A stretch of DNA of 64,000 nucleotides from Kaistella gelatinilytica (GCF_015679325.1 NZ_JADPVI010000001.1:1178001-1242000); one strand, 5' to 3'; positions 1 to 9,062 are shown, counted from the first letter of the stretch. The notes: generated from the letters alone by a model not told the origin. Translations and numbers: made by a program.

Positions 1-1
1 G

Positions 2-31
2 GCAGACCAGAAAGTTGAAAAACTAAAATAA
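2..31 (+). CDS. 3' end of a gene entering from the left (partial)
   Basis: One frame is open from the window edge and encodes about nine residues ending in KVEKLK before a TAA stop. A strong hairpin terminator follows 30 bases later, so a plus-strand gene probably ends here. The lysine-rich tail resembles the end of the small secreted protein at 3505-3798, and both are followed by the word AACTAATAACCA and a terminator. The fragment is too short to identify. Confidence 0.3.
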   Translation, partial: ADQKVEKLK

Positions 32-60
32 TTTTCGAAATAAAAACAAACTAATAACCA

Positions 61-92
61 AAGGGGTTTTCACCAGTGAAAATCCCTTTTTT
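61..92 (+). terminator. Rho-independent terminator
   Basis: A hairpin pairs AAGGGGTTTTCAC with GTGAAAATCCCTT across a very short loop and is followed by a T run. It ends transcription entering from the left edge. Confidence 0.7.
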
Positions 93-192
93 CATAATTA
101 AATTCTTTTCTTAAAGATGAATAAATTATTCTTGACCCATTTAACAAATTCTTTTTTTTGAAATCATAATGATAACCTTGAAAATTTAAACC

Positions 193-1269
193 ATGAAAAT
201 CAAAAAGTATTCGTTATTTATCTTGCTGATCTTAGTAACAGCATGCAGTTCAGATCGAATTTCCCCAACACCCGAAATTCCTCTAGTAGAAAAAATGTAC
301 TTTCCGCCTATCAATACTACTGAATGGGAAACAAACCCGATTTCCAGTTTGGGATGGAATACGTCAAAAGTTCAGGATCTACTGGATTACCTTGAACTGA
401 AGCATACCAAAAGTTTTATAATTTTGCAAAATGGGAAGATCGTTATGGAAAATTATTTCGATGGACACTCCGCTACTTCTCCATGGTACTGGGCAAGTGC
501 GGGAAAAACACTAACTTCAGTGGTCACAGGAATTGCAGCGCAGGAAGGTTTCATCAACATTAATAATAAGGTTTCAACATATATCGGAACCGGTTGGACA
601 AGCGAAACTTTAGCCAAAGAAAATCTGATCACGTGTAGAAATTTGTTAACAATGACTTCTGGTTTAGATGATGATCTGGGAGATGATGTTTCCCCCGCAA
701 ACCTACATTACAAAGCTGATGCAGGAACAAGATGGGCTTATCACAATGTATATGTAAAACTACAGGATGTCATTTCTCAGGCAACAGGAAAAACCTGGGA
801 AGACTATTTCAATACTCGGTTAAAAGATAAAATTGGCATGACCGGAGCTTGGATTCCTTCAAACAATAATATCGTTTTTTGGAGTACCGCAAGAAGTATG
901 GCCCGATTTGGCTTGCTCGCTTTAAATAATGGCAATTGGAATGGAACTCAAATCCTAAATCCAACTTACTTTCACGACGCAACCAATACTTCACAAAATA
1001 TCAATCATTCTTACGGTTACTTGTGGTGGCTTAACGGAAAATCCAGTTATCATCTTGCGCAAACGCAGGTTCAAATTTCGGGTTCCATTATTCCGAATGC
1101 GCCAAAAGATATGTATTGTGCTTTGGGAAAAAATGATCAAAAAATCTATGTAGTTCCGAGCAGAAATCTGGTGATCGTGCGAATGGGGAATTCGGCGGAT
1201 AATACCAACTTTGCTCTTTCCGATTTTGATGATGTCCTCTGGCAAAAAATCAATGCAGTGATCAATTAA
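193..1269 (+). CDS. Lipoprotein serine hydrolase (class C beta-lactamase/DD-peptidase fold)
   Basis: This 358-residue protein begins with a lipoprotein signal (lipobox LVTAC, Cys18), so it should be anchored in a membrane after export. The body has the beta-lactamase/transpeptidase-like motifs: SxxK as S102-A-G-K105 in a WYWASAGKT context, and YxN as Y183-H-N185. The late segment GKNDQKIYVVP replaces the more usual G-H-G-G-Q type third motif. Proteins of this family cleave esters, D-amino-acid peptides or other small substrates. The substrate cannot be read from sequence, and true beta-lactamase activity is unlikely on this evidence. The gene stands alone on the plus strand between a terminator and a 440-bp gap. 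The ATG at 193 gives a well-formed signal peptide. Confidence 0.85.
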   Translation: MKIKKYSLFILLILVTACSSDRISPTPEIPLVEKMYFPPINTTEWETNPISSLGWNTSKVQDLLDYLELKHTKSFIILQNGKIVMENYFDGHSATSPWYWASAGKTLTSVVTGIAAQEGFININNKVSTYIGTGWTSETLAKENLITCRNLLTMTSGLDDDLGDDVSPANLHYKADAGTRWAYHNVYVKLQDVISQATGKTWEDYFNTRLKDKIGMTGAWIPSNNNIVFWSTARSMARFGLLALNNGNWNGTQILNPTYFHDATNTSQNINHSYGYLWWLNGKSSYHLAQTQVQISGSIIPNAPKDMYCALGKNDQKIYVVPSRNLVIVRMGNSADNTNFALSDFDDVLWQKINAVIN

Positions 1270-1711
1270 ATCTTATTGATTTTCGCGAACTTTAAAATCA
1301 GATTATTTTCGTTTTCGAGGTGAAATTTAACTTTCGCTTCTCATTTCTGCATCTCATTTCCACTCAGACAGAGATCTTCTGTTATAAAAATATCTCAACT
1401 TACGCAACTACCTAAAAACTCAGGTAGGGACTTTTCCTTTGTACTAATAATTTTCAATGTTTGAAACCTGTTTTAAATGTTGAGGTATTAACATGTTCAA
1501 TTTTTACTTCAAAATCTCAATTCTAATCTTCATTTTTAAATACGATCTGTTTTTAATAAAGTCATGCAATAATGATCTCAAGTTAATAAATAGATTTCAG
1601 AATTAACATTCGTCGATTATAATGGTCGTTCGTCTATTAGGTATTGTTGCGTTTGATAAAATAATGAAATTTTACAGTATTAAATATTTCAAAACTAAAA
1701 ACTCTAAAACA
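1270..1711. other. 442-bp intergenic region upstream of the secreted-protein operon
   Basis: No open frame here looks like a gene. The stretch is AT-rich. Its only notable structure is the inverted repeat at 1408-1427. The long reading frame of the next gene begins inside the gap at 1622, but its first 30 codons do not resemble a signal peptide and are probably non-coding leader. Confidence 0.6.
1408..1427. promoter_or_regulatory. Inverted repeat, possible operator or leader hairpin
   Basis: CTACCT and AGGTAG are separated by eight bases. No T run follows, so this is not a typical terminator. It lies about 285 bases upstream of the secreted-protein operon and could be a regulator site or an RNA leader element. 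Function is inferred only. Confidence 0.3.
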
Positions 1712-2200
1712 ATGAAAAATTTCTACTTCACTTCAAAATTACTATTGCTCTTCATTTTGGGTAATTGCGGATTTTCCCAAGCACAGCAGGCAACACTTTC
1801 CGCGGGGAATAATGCACAGTCAGGAACAGGTTCAGTCTCTTATTCTGTGGGACAAACTTTTTATGAACCACAAGCAAGTGCTACGGGAAAAGTGAATCCC
1901 GGAGTGCAACAACCCTATGAAATCTTCACTCTGGCAACAAACGAAAATGCTGTTCAAAGTAAAATCTCTGTTTATCCGAATCCTGTAAAAGATTTTTTAA
2001 CCATCGACTTTAATACTGAAAAATTAGAAAATTCCCGCTATCAGTTATTTGATGGAACTGGGCGAATGATCAATCAGGGAGAATTAAAAAATTTAAAAAC
2101 CGACATCAATACTTCCAGCCTTACCTCTGGATTGTATATGCTCTCCATCTCCAGTGCTGGAAAAAACGTGAAAACCTTTAAAATAATCAAAAACAGATAA
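1712..2200 (+). CDS. Small secreted protein with T9SS type A sorting domain
   Basis: The start was set at ATG 1712 because it gives a clean signal peptide (MKNFYFTSKLLLLFILGNCG). The longer frame from 1622 adds 30 unlikely residues. The mature part is short (start QQATLSAGNN, a SVSYSVGQTF motif) and runs directly into a C-terminal sorting domain: VYPNPVKDFLTI, then SSLTSGLYMLSI, then VKTFKIIKNR. The type IX secretion system recognises this tail, cleaves it and releases or anchors the cargo at the cell surface. With only about 80 residues of cargo it is probably a small surface or adhesion protein. It is first in a tight operon, two bases before the next gene. Confidence 0.85.
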   Translation: MKNFYFTSKLLLLFILGNCGFSQAQQATLSAGNNAQSGTGSVSYSVGQTFYEPQASATGKVNPGVQQPYEIFTLATNENAVQSKISVYPNPVKDFLTIDFNTEKLENSRYQLFDGTGRMINQGELKNLKTDINTSSLTSGLYMLSISSAGKNVKTFKIIKNR

Positions 2201-2202
2201 TC

Positions 2203-3486
2203 ATGAAAAAATCAATACAAATTTTCGCATTGCTCTTCTGCGTCATCATCTCTGCGCAGGCACCGGAAAAGCTTTCTTATCAGGCAGTCATTAGAAATGC
2301 TTCAAATGCTTTAATTACCAATACTATGGTTGGCGTAAAAATCAGCATTCTTAAGACATCCAGTGCAGGAACAGTTGTTTATGCAGAATCTCAAACTCCA
2401 ACTACAAACTCGAATGGTTTGATTTCGATTCAAATTGGAGCAGGAAGTGTTATCTCCGGAACAATCGCTGGTATTAACTGGTCTGCAGATTCCTATTATA
2501 TTAAAACGGAAACTGATCCTGCCGGTGGAACAAATTACACGATTGCGGGAACTTCTCAACTCCTGAGCGTTCCATATGCCTTGTATGCTAAAAACTCTGG
2601 TGGAGGTTCAGGTTTTACATTGCCGTATTCCGGCACCGCTACAAATGCATCGAGCCTATTCCAGGTAACAAATAACGGCGCCGGAAGTTCGCTGGAAGGA
2701 ATTAATACTTCTATCGATAATAATATCAGTGCTCTAAAAGGAGTCATCAATTCTACTTCTCCCGGTTCCTTTGCAGCGGCAGTACGGGGAATTAATAATG
2801 GAACTTCAAATTTAGGAATTGGAGTTTATGGGTCACAAAATGGGTCCGGTTGGGGAGTTTACGGAACGACTCCTGCAGGTATAGGGGTGTATGGAAATTC
2901 TTCAGGGACAGGATCGGGAGGTTACTTTACCTCAACAGGAATAGGATATGCTTTAATTACAAATGGATCTATCCAATTAAATAACAATGGTGAAGGTACT
3001 GGTAAAGTTCTAACAAGCGATGCCGGTGGAAACGCCAGTTGGCAGGACTTAATTACTCCCGATGTACATTTTAGCAGCTTAGGTGGAAGTACGCAAGCTA
3101 TTCCAGATGGAGCAACTTTTACGGTAATTGATTCCTGGACTGGACTTGAAGAAACAGGTGGAGCAAATTACAATACTACTACCGGTGAATATACCGTTCC
3201 CATAACCGGTTATTACTACATTACGGCAAAAATTGGTTTTTATAACACAAATACGGTTGCAGGAGGTGACTCCTCAGTCGGAATACAAGTTGACAATGTT
3301 TCTCAAAAAACGGGAACTTCAAATTATTCAGTTATTGGGCAAATCTATGGTGACTCCTTTGTCGATCTACTGATCAAACTAACTGCTGGTCAAAAAATAA
3401 GAATTCGCGTTTATCAGCATGGTGGTCCAACTAATAACTTATATCCTCTTGGTACTAACTTCACTGTTAATTTAATTCACAAATAA
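2203..3486 (+). CDS. Secreted tail-fibre-like protein with C-terminal C1q/TNF-like domain
   Basis: A 427-residue protein with signal peptide MKKSIQIFALLFCVIISAQ. The N-terminal 130 residues (LSYQAVIRNA, VGVKISIL, LLSVPYALYAK) match a module common in Bacteroidota surface proteins that also resembles phage tail-fibre heads. The middle is low-complexity, rich in G, S, T and N, with repeats like GVYG. The last 130 residues (FTVIDSWTGLEETG, YNTTTGEYTVPITGYYYI, AGQKIRIRVYQ) have the spacing of a C1q/TNF-like jelly roll, which forms trimers. No T9SS tail is visible, so its route to the surface is unclear; it may depend on the T9SS neighbour two bases upstream. The role is inferred to be a trimeric surface or adhesion fibre. 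Confidence 0.75.
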   Translation: MKKSIQIFALLFCVIISAQAPEKLSYQAVIRNASNALITNTMVGVKISILKTSSAGTVVYAESQTPTTNSNGLISIQIGAGSVISGTIAGINWSADSYYIKTETDPAGGTNYTIAGTSQLLSVPYALYAKNSGGGSGFTLPYSGTATNASSLFQVTNNGAGSSLEGINTSIDNNISALKGVINSTSPGSFAAAVRGINNGTSNLGIGVYGSQNGSGWGVYGTTPAGIGVYGNSSGTGSGGYFTSTGIGYALITNGSIQLNNNGEGTGKVLTSDAGGNASWQDLITPDVHFSSLGGSTQAIPDGATFTVIDSWTGLEETGGANYNTTTGEYTVPITGYYYITAKIGFYNTNTVAGGDSSVGIQVDNVSQKTGTSNYSVIGQIYGDSFVDLLIKLTAGQKIRIRVYQHGGPTNNLYPLGTNFTVNLIHK

Positions 3487-3504
3487 ATATTTAAAATAAA
3501 TATT

Positions 3505-3798
3505 ATGAAAAAAATAATTATCACCACCGCAATGTTATTTGGTACAACTTTAATTTACGCTCAAAAAAAAGATGCAGTTAAAAGCAGCAAAGAACAAATA
3601 GTGAGTAATGAAGATCCACACAATCCTTTGGTAAATGGAATTCCTTACGACCAGTACAAAGCAAAAGTACAAACTGAAGAAACACAGCGAGTTGCAAAAG
3701 AAGCTTCTGCAAAAATTCAGCGAAAAGAATTTTTAGAAAAAGAAGCAAAAATAAATATACCACCGAACACAAATACTGCGGAGAAACCTAAAAAGTAA
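3505..3798 (+). CDS. Small exported hydrophilic protein, unknown function
   Basis: 97 residues. A signal peptide (MKKIIITTAMLFGTTLIYAQ) precedes a highly charged mature part rich in K, E, Q and A that is probably helical or disordered, with the motif NPLVNGIPYDQYKAKVQ. I do not recognise a family. It lies 18 bases after the C1q-like gene and just before a strong terminator, so it is the last gene of the three-gene operon. Confidence 0.7.
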   Translation: MKKIIITTAMLFGTTLIYAQKKDAVKSSKEQIVSNEDPHNPLVNGIPYDQYKAKVQTEETQRVAKEASAKIQRKEFLEKEAKINIPPNTNTAEKPKK

Positions 3799-3824
3799 AA
3801 CCTAACAAAAACTAATAACCAGTA

Positions 3825-3853
3825 GAGCTTTCAAATTGAAAGCTCTTTTTTTT
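3825..3853 (+). terminator. Rho-independent terminator
   Basis: A perfect 10-bp stem (GAGCTTTCAA with TTGAAAGCTC) on a one-base loop is followed by a long T run. It ends the operon 1712-3798 and separates it from the convergent helicase gene. Confidence 0.9.
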
Positions 3854-3871
3854 ATTTGAAAGGATCAAATT

Positions 3872-6202
3872 TTAAATCTTCGTCAGTTTGGCGAACTTCA
3901 AAATCAGATTTTTCTCGCCTTCATGCTGAAATTTTACTTTTGCCTTAATGTTCTGTGCATCTGTACCATCCAGAAAGATTACTTCGCCCACGCCAAAACG
4001 GTCGTGACGAACTTTGTCACCAACTTCAATATCCTGGGAAGAATTTCCGCTTGGATTAATGATCCTTGCCGTAGCAACAGGTTTTAAATTTTGAGGTATA
4101 GCAATCGGTTCATCTCGCTGAAGCGTTTTCTTCTCCTCTTTCTTTTTGTAAAATCTCGGTTCGCTCGGTAGATCATCGAATATATTAGAAGTAATTCCGG
4201 AATGATTTACAAATCTGCTTTCAATCGCAGGATTGATAAATTCTAAATATTGGGCGTCAACTTCACTCAAAAATCTCGATGGTTCTGCATCAGTAATTTT
4301 TCCCCACTGAAATCTCGAAATTGCATAGGTGAAAAAAGCCTGTTTTTCGGCTCTCGTTAAAGCCACGTAAAATAATCGCCTTTCCTCTTCTACTTCTTCT
4401 CTGGTTGAAGAACTCATAAAACTGGGAAATAAATTTTCTTCCAAACCAACCAAATGAACAATTGGAAACTCTAAACCTTTTGAAAGGTGAATCGTCATCA
4501 AGGAAACTTTATCAGTATCGTCGTCGTTTTTATCCGTTTGCGTATCCGCAGAAAGTGCGATATTTTCCAGAAAATTAGAAAGCGATGCATCTCCATCATC
4601 CAACTGAATCTGTTCTTCCAGAAATCCCTGCATTGAATTCATTAATTCCTGCACATTTTCAACGCGTGAAATTCCTTCCGGAGTTTGATCGTCTTTTAAA
4701 AATTTAATGAGTCCGCTTCTTTTCGCGACTTCCATTGTAACGCTGTAAACATTTTCGGTTTTCAGCATTACCTGAAATGCTTTGATCATAGACCAAAAAT
4801 CTGAAAGCTTGGTAAGAATTCCGTTATTTAAACTCATTCTCGGCGCATAAAATCCTAGATTATCTAAAACCTGCGTCACCGAAATATTTTGAGAATCTGC
4901 AAAAACGATCAATTTATTTTGAGTCGTTTCTCCAATTCCACGAGCGGGATAATTAATGATCCTTGTTAAAGCTTCACTATCATTTTCATTTACCAGAAGT
5001 CGAAGATATGCGATAAGATCTTTCACTTCTTTCCTTTGATAGAAAGATAATCCACCATAAACGCGATAGGGAATATTTTTTCTTCTTAAGGCATCTTCAA
5101 AAGCCCGTGTTTGAGAATTCGTTCTGTACAAAATGGCAAAGTCTGTAAATTTTCGCTGCGCAGAATTATGCATCTCCCAAATATTTGAGGCTACGAAATT
5201 CGCTTCATCAGCATCAGAAAGAGAACGGTAGACTTTGATCTTCTCCCCTTCTTCATTTTCACTGAACACATTTTTTTTGAACTGCTGTACGTTTTTAGAA
5301 ATGACCACATTTGCAGCGTTCACAATGTTTTGCGTGGAGCGGTAATTTTGTTCCAGCGAAACAGTTTTTGCGTCGGGATAGTCTTTTTTAAAGTTTAAAA
5401 TATTCAAAATATTCGCACCCCGAAAGGAATAGATCGACTGAGCATCATCACCAACAACGCAAATATTTTCAAATTTGGAAGCCAGAGCTTTTACAATTAA
5501 ATACTGCGAATGATTGGTATCCTGGTACTCATCAACCAAAATATATCTAAATCTATCCTGATATTTCGCCAAAATTTCGGGGAATCTCGTTAATAACTCA
5601 TTGGTTTTTAATAACAGATCATCAAAATCCATTGCACCATTTCGGAAACAAACATCAACATATTTTTGGTAAATTAAACCGATCTGTTTCATGTTTGCAC
5701 GTTCATCAGCTTCAATCAATTCCGGATTGTTGAAATAAGCTTTAACGGTGATCAGATTATTTTTATAGTTTGAAATTCTCGCCTGAACTTTTTTTGGCTT
5801 GTAAAGATCAGCATCGATGTTCAATTCTTTCAACACCTTTCTAATGACATTCAAAGAATCCTGAGAATCATAGATCGTAAAATTAGAAGGAAAACCAAGA
5901 AAGTGAGCTTCACTTCTCAAAATTCTCGCAAAAACAGAGTGAAAAGTTCCCATCCAGAGACTTCGCGCTTCACTGTCACCAACTACTTTCGCGATCCGGA
6001 TTTTCATTTCCTTTGCCGCCTTATTTGTAAAGGTGAGCGCTAAAATATTAAAAGGATCAACCAAATTGGTGATCAAATGAGCAATTCGCATGGTAAGAAC
6101 CCGCGTTTTCCCCGAACCAGCTCCTGCAAGAACCATGAGTGGTCCTTCCAATGCAGTTACGGCTTCATATTGTGCTTCATTTAATCCTTTTAAGTAATCC
6201 AT
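3872..6202 (-). CDS. uvrD: UvrD/PcrA-type superfamily 1 DNA helicase
   Basis: 776 residues, the usual size for UvrD/PcrA/Rep. The helicase motifs occur in order: Walker A GAGSGKT at residues 27-33; Walker B DEYQDTN near 225; GDDAQSIYSFRGA; the arginine motif QNYRS; the TIHLSKGLEF motif; and FYVALTRA. The C-terminal VGDKVRHDRFGVGEV segment is the Tudor-like domain of UvrD/PcrA. It should unwind DNA 3'-to-5' in nucleotide-excision and mismatch repair and clear proteins from DNA. It is monocistronic, with a promoter-like CAAATTTA just upstream and convergent to the secreted-protein operon. Confidence 0.95.
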   Translation of the reverse strand: MDYLKGLNEAQYEAVTALEGPLMVLAGAGSGKTRVLTMRIAHLITNLVDPFNILALTFTNKAAKEMKIRIAKVVGDSEARSLWMGTFHSVFARILRSEAHFLGFPSNFTIYDSQDSLNVIRKVLKELNIDADLYKPKKVQARISNYKNNLITVKAYFNNPELIEADERANMKQIGLIYQKYVDVCFRNGAMDFDDLLLKTNELLTRFPEILAKYQDRFRYILVDEYQDTNHSQYLIVKALASKFENICVVGDDAQSIYSFRGANILNILNFKKDYPDAKTVSLEQNYRSTQNIVNAANVVISKNVQQFKKNVFSENEEGEKIKVYRSLSDADEANFVASNIWEMHNSAQRKFTDFAILYRTNSQTRAFEDALRRKNIPYRVYGGLSFYQRKEVKDLIAYLRLLVNENDSEALTRIINYPARGIGETTQNKLIVFADSQNISVTQVLDNLGFYAPRMSLNNGILTKLSDFWSMIKAFQVMLKTENVYSVTMEVAKRSGLIKFLKDDQTPEGISRVENVQELMNSMQGFLEEQIQLDDGDASLSNFLENIALSADTQTDKNDDDTDKVSLMTIHLSKGLEFPIVHLVGLEENLFPSFMSSSTREEVEEERRLFYVALTRAEKQAFFTYAISRFQWGKITDAEPSRFLSEVDAQYLEFINPAIESRFVNHSGITSNIFDDLPSEPRFYKKKEEKKTLQRDEPIAIPQNLKPVATARIINPSGNSSQDIEVGDKVRHDRFGVGEVIFLDGTDAQNIKAKVKFQHEGEKNLILKFAKLTKI

Positions 6203-6222
6203 TCGTATAAAAAATTGAGTGT

Positions 6223-6230
6223 CAAATTTA
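6223..6230 (-). promoter_or_regulatory. Putative -7 promoter element for the helicase gene
   Basis: On the minus strand this reads TAAATTTG, matching the Bacteroidetes -7 consensus TAnnTTTG, 21 bases upstream of the ATG at 6202. A CAA (TTG on the minus strand) lies about 24 bases further up, a slightly long spacing for the -33 box. Confidence 0.45.
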
Positions 6231-6366
6231 CGGAAAATTTAAAGAAAAGAAGTCCAAAATAAGCATTGAGGAAAAGTAAAAAGTTTTCAAAAATTAATCT
6301 TAAAACCTAAAAGAAAGGGCATAATATTTGTAAATATTGCATTAATAATATAATAACAAAAGCACA

Positions 6367-6627
6367 ATGTCAGAAAATATACTATCTGTTGAAGATCTTA
6401 AATTTCTTGAGAATCTTCATACCAAATGTGGTTTAGAATTTTTGAGGTATGATGAAAACGGAATTAAAACGAATGAAAATTCCAAAATTTCTAAGTTTAT
6501 TGAAAACGAATCTTTCGATAACAAATCTTACCTCACAGAAATATCCAAGAAGCTGCGATTTAGATTAAATTCAAACTTCCAGCTGAATTTTTCGCACGAT
6601 TTTAATTTTGAAGTTGTACGCGTTTAA
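6367..6627 (+). CDS. Hypothetical cytoplasmic protein, 86 aa
   Basis: A small charged protein without a signal or membrane segment (MSENILSVEDLKFLENLHTK). I do not recognise a family. Support for coding comes from a clean ATG, residue composition like its neighbours, and a terminator hairpin starting 14 bases after the stop. It stands alone between divergent and convergent minus-strand genes. Confidence 0.6.
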   Translation: MSENILSVEDLKFLENLHTKCGLEFLRYDENGIKTNENSKISKFIENESFDNKSYLTEISKKLRFRLNSNFQLNFSHDFNFEVVRV

Positions 6628-6640
6628 AACTTAATAAAAA

Positions 6641-6670
6641 AGACAAACTGATTAGTTTGTCTCTTTTTTT
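6641..6670. terminator. Bidirectional terminator
   Basis: AGACAAACT pairs with AGTTTGTCT over a four-base loop, with an A run on the left and a T run on the right. It can therefore end both the small plus-strand gene and the minus-strand response regulator. Confidence 0.85.
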
Positions 6671-7034
6671 ATGCGGTAAGTTGATTGAGTTTGTTCATCA
6701 TCTCATCGATCTCGAAGGGTTTTGCAATAAAAGCATTTGCTCCCGACTGCAGCGCAGTTTCTGCTAATCCTCTGCTTGCAGACATTATGATGACCGGAAT
6801 ATTTTTTGTGTTTTCGTTAGCTTTTAATTTCCGACAGATCTCTCTGCCATCTTCCTCGCATAACCACATATCCAACAGGATCAGATTAGGTTTCGAAGCC
6901 GAGTCTACTAACTTAAAAATTTCTGAACCTCGTAGAAAGGTATTTACTTCAAATCCTTCAAAGTCGAGAATAGTTCCTAAAGAATCCAGAATTGCAACGT
7001 CATCATCGACTATAAATATTTTTTTAGAATCCAT
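6669..7034 (-). CDS. Single-domain response regulator (CheY-like receiver)
   Basis: 121 residues, only a receiver domain with no output domain. Catalytic residues are in place: acidic pair at 10-12 (DDD), phospho-acceptor D55 in LILLDMWL, S85 and K105 in IAKPFE. It starts 10 bases after the stop of the histidine kinase upstream, so the two are co-transcribed and very likely cognate. Without an effector domain it must act by protein contact or pass phosphate on to another protein. Confidence 0.93.
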   Translation of the reverse strand: MDSKKIFIVDDDVAILDSLGTILDFEGFEVNTFLRGSEIFKLVDSASKPNLILLDMWLCEEDGREICRKLKANENTKNIPVIIMSASRGLAETALQSGANAFIAKPFEIDEMMNKLNQLTA

Positions 7035-7044
7035 TTTTTACATT

Positions 7045-8892
7045 TTACTGATTAGCAACAGGTAAGGAGAAACAAAAAGATGATCCTTTTTCAGGAATAC
7101 TGTTCACCCAGATTTTTCCATTGGACCGCTCTACAATTTGAGCAGAAATAAATAATCCCAAACCTAGCCCCGGAAAAGTGGTTTCTTCATCGCCACTCAC
7201 TCGGTAATATTGTTCAAATACCTTGTCTTTTTTGTCTTCAGGAATACCAATACCAAAATCTTGAACTGAAAACTGAATATTATTCTCTACCCTTTCAACG
7301 CGTGCTATTATCTTTTGCGTATTCGGTGAATACTTGATAGCATTTGAAATAAAATTGGTAATAACCTGACTAACACGATCCTTGTCTGCAAAAACTGTAC
7401 CTGATTTTTCGATATGCATTTCAATTGTAAAGTCAGTCGACAATTGCTGTTCCTCAATCGTTTCGATGACTAATTTTTCAAAATCGAAATGAGTTTCATT
7501 TAAATAAATTTTGCCTGAATTAATTTTTGTTACATCTAATAAATCACCAATTAGAGAAGTTAATTTAATGATCTGCACATCCATCTTTTTTGCAAATTCT
7601 GCGTTTTTTTCGTCGCCCGTTTTCCGCAGCATCCGTTCTAAAACCTGTGCATATAATTTAAGGGAAGTCAGTGGCGTTTTTAATTCATGACTGGCAATTC
7701 CTAGAAAAGTGTCTTTTTGAGCTGCTAGAATTTTGAAATCATTAATATTGGTGCTAGTTCCAATCCATTGCATCAAATTTCCCTCCTCATCTAAAACTGG
7801 CGTTGCTCTGTTAATGAACCAAATATATTCACCTGTTTTAATATCGCGAAAACGTGCTTCCAGTTCGAATATTTTTTTATCCCGGATAGCTTCTAGCCAA
7901 ACTCTTCTAACATTAACAGCATCTTTTGGATGCACAATTTTCGAAAAATCAAAATTTTCTATTTCATCTTTTTCGATGTTGAGAAATTTCAGCATATTCT
8001 CATTAAAATAAATTAAACCTCCAGCTTGATCTGTGGTCCAGACAATTTGCGGCATTGCCTCTGCCAGATCGCGGTATTCTTTTACTACAATTTGCGCTTT
8101 TTGGCGGGACTCCACCAATTCGGTTACATTTAATCCCATATTTAAAATAGAATCAATTTCTCCGTCGGCATTACGAAGCGGACGGTAAGAAATACTGTAA
8201 TAAAATTGCTGTAAGATACCGTCGACCACCAAATCAACCTTATCCTCTGTCGCATTGTATGGTTCGCCAGTTTTAAAAATATTCCGGAGGATCTCAGCAA
8301 ATGGCTGACCCTCGAGCTCGGGAACTGCCTCTTCTAATTTCTGACCTACAACAGCGCGCGTTTTCCCCCAACTTTTGATCATCTGATCATTAGCGAACTC
8401 AATGATCAAATCTTCTCCTTTAAATAGAGCTACAGAATAATCCGAAATTTCCATCAGTTCTTTGAATCGCAATTCGGTCTCCCGTAATTTCTGCTCGCTC
8501 AAAACCTGATCTGTAACGTTGATCGCTACTACCGAAACCCCTGTGATTTCTTGATCTAAACGAATGGGCGAATAAATAAAGTCGAAATAATAGGTTAACA
8601 TCACGCCATCTTTTTCCAATAAAGCTTTTACTTTATTCCCTTTAATGGTTTTTCCCGTTTCGAAAACTTCTTTCAAAATACCTGGGAACTCCTGATCTGC
8701 AATCTCTGGCAAGGCTTCGACAACAGGCAAACCAATCACATTATCGCCTTTTCCCCAATATTCCAAAACCTGCGTATTTGCATTTGCAATAACATGGTTT
8801 TCGCCCATTAAAATGGCAAGTCCAACCGGCGCCTGACTGAATAGTGAGGTGAGCGATTCGAGACTTATGGAATTCTCCAAAAATTTTTTCAT
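7045..8892 (-). CDS. Soluble PAS-domain sensor histidine kinase
   Basis: 615 residues with no membrane segments, so a cytoplasmic sensor. Three PAS/PAC modules occupy about 12-135, 140-262 and 270-385 (the third is a PAS_3 type with WTTDQAGGLIYFN and EYIWFINRATPV). Next come a dimerisation/phosphoacceptor region with His402 in GIASHELKTPLTSL and a HATPase_c domain with the N box (ISNAIKYSPN), G1 box (DFGIGIP) and G2 box (GLGLGL). It autophosphorylates and passes phosphate to the receiver protein encoded 10 bases downstream. The signal is not predictable; PAS domains may bind small ligands, haem or flavin. Confidence 0.95.
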   Translation of the reverse strand: MKKFLENSISLESLTSLFSQAPVGLAILMGENHVIANANTQVLEYWGKGDNVIGLPVVEALPEIADQEFPGILKEVFETGKTIKGNKVKALLEKDGVMLTYYFDFIYSPIRLDQEITGVSVVAINVTDQVLSEQKLRETELRFKELMEISDYSVALFKGEDLIIEFANDQMIKSWGKTRAVVGQKLEEAVPELEGQPFAEILRNIFKTGEPYNATEDKVDLVVDGILQQFYYSISYRPLRNADGEIDSILNMGLNVTELVESRQKAQIVVKEYRDLAEAMPQIVWTTDQAGGLIYFNENMLKFLNIEKDEIENFDFSKIVHPKDAVNVRRVWLEAIRDKKIFELEARFRDIKTGEYIWFINRATPVLDEEGNLMQWIGTSTNINDFKILAAQKDTFLGIASHELKTPLTSLKLYAQVLERMLRKTGDEKNAEFAKKMDVQIIKLTSLIGDLLDVTKINSGKIYLNETHFDFEKLVIETIEEQQLSTDFTIEMHIEKSGTVFADKDRVSQVITNFISNAIKYSPNTQKIIARVERVENNIQFSVQDFGIGIPEDKKDKVFEQYYRVSGDEETTFPGLGLGLFISAQIVERSNGKIWVNSIPEKGSSFCFSLPVANQ

Positions 8893-9062
8893 GACTACGA
8901 ATGTAAAAAATTTATGTTAAACCGTGCTTAATTATTTTCCACTTCAAATTCTTAAAAGCCACGTGAAAATAGAAAGGGAGAATATAAAAAAGAGATTTAA
9001 AATAATATTGAATTATTATGCTTCGATCCTCACTTTAGTAATAAATATTTAAAAATAATGAT

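Noticed and set aside
6685-7065. 126-codon plus-strand ORF opposite the response regulator
   Set aside because: Antisense shadow of a gene with all receiver residues intact.
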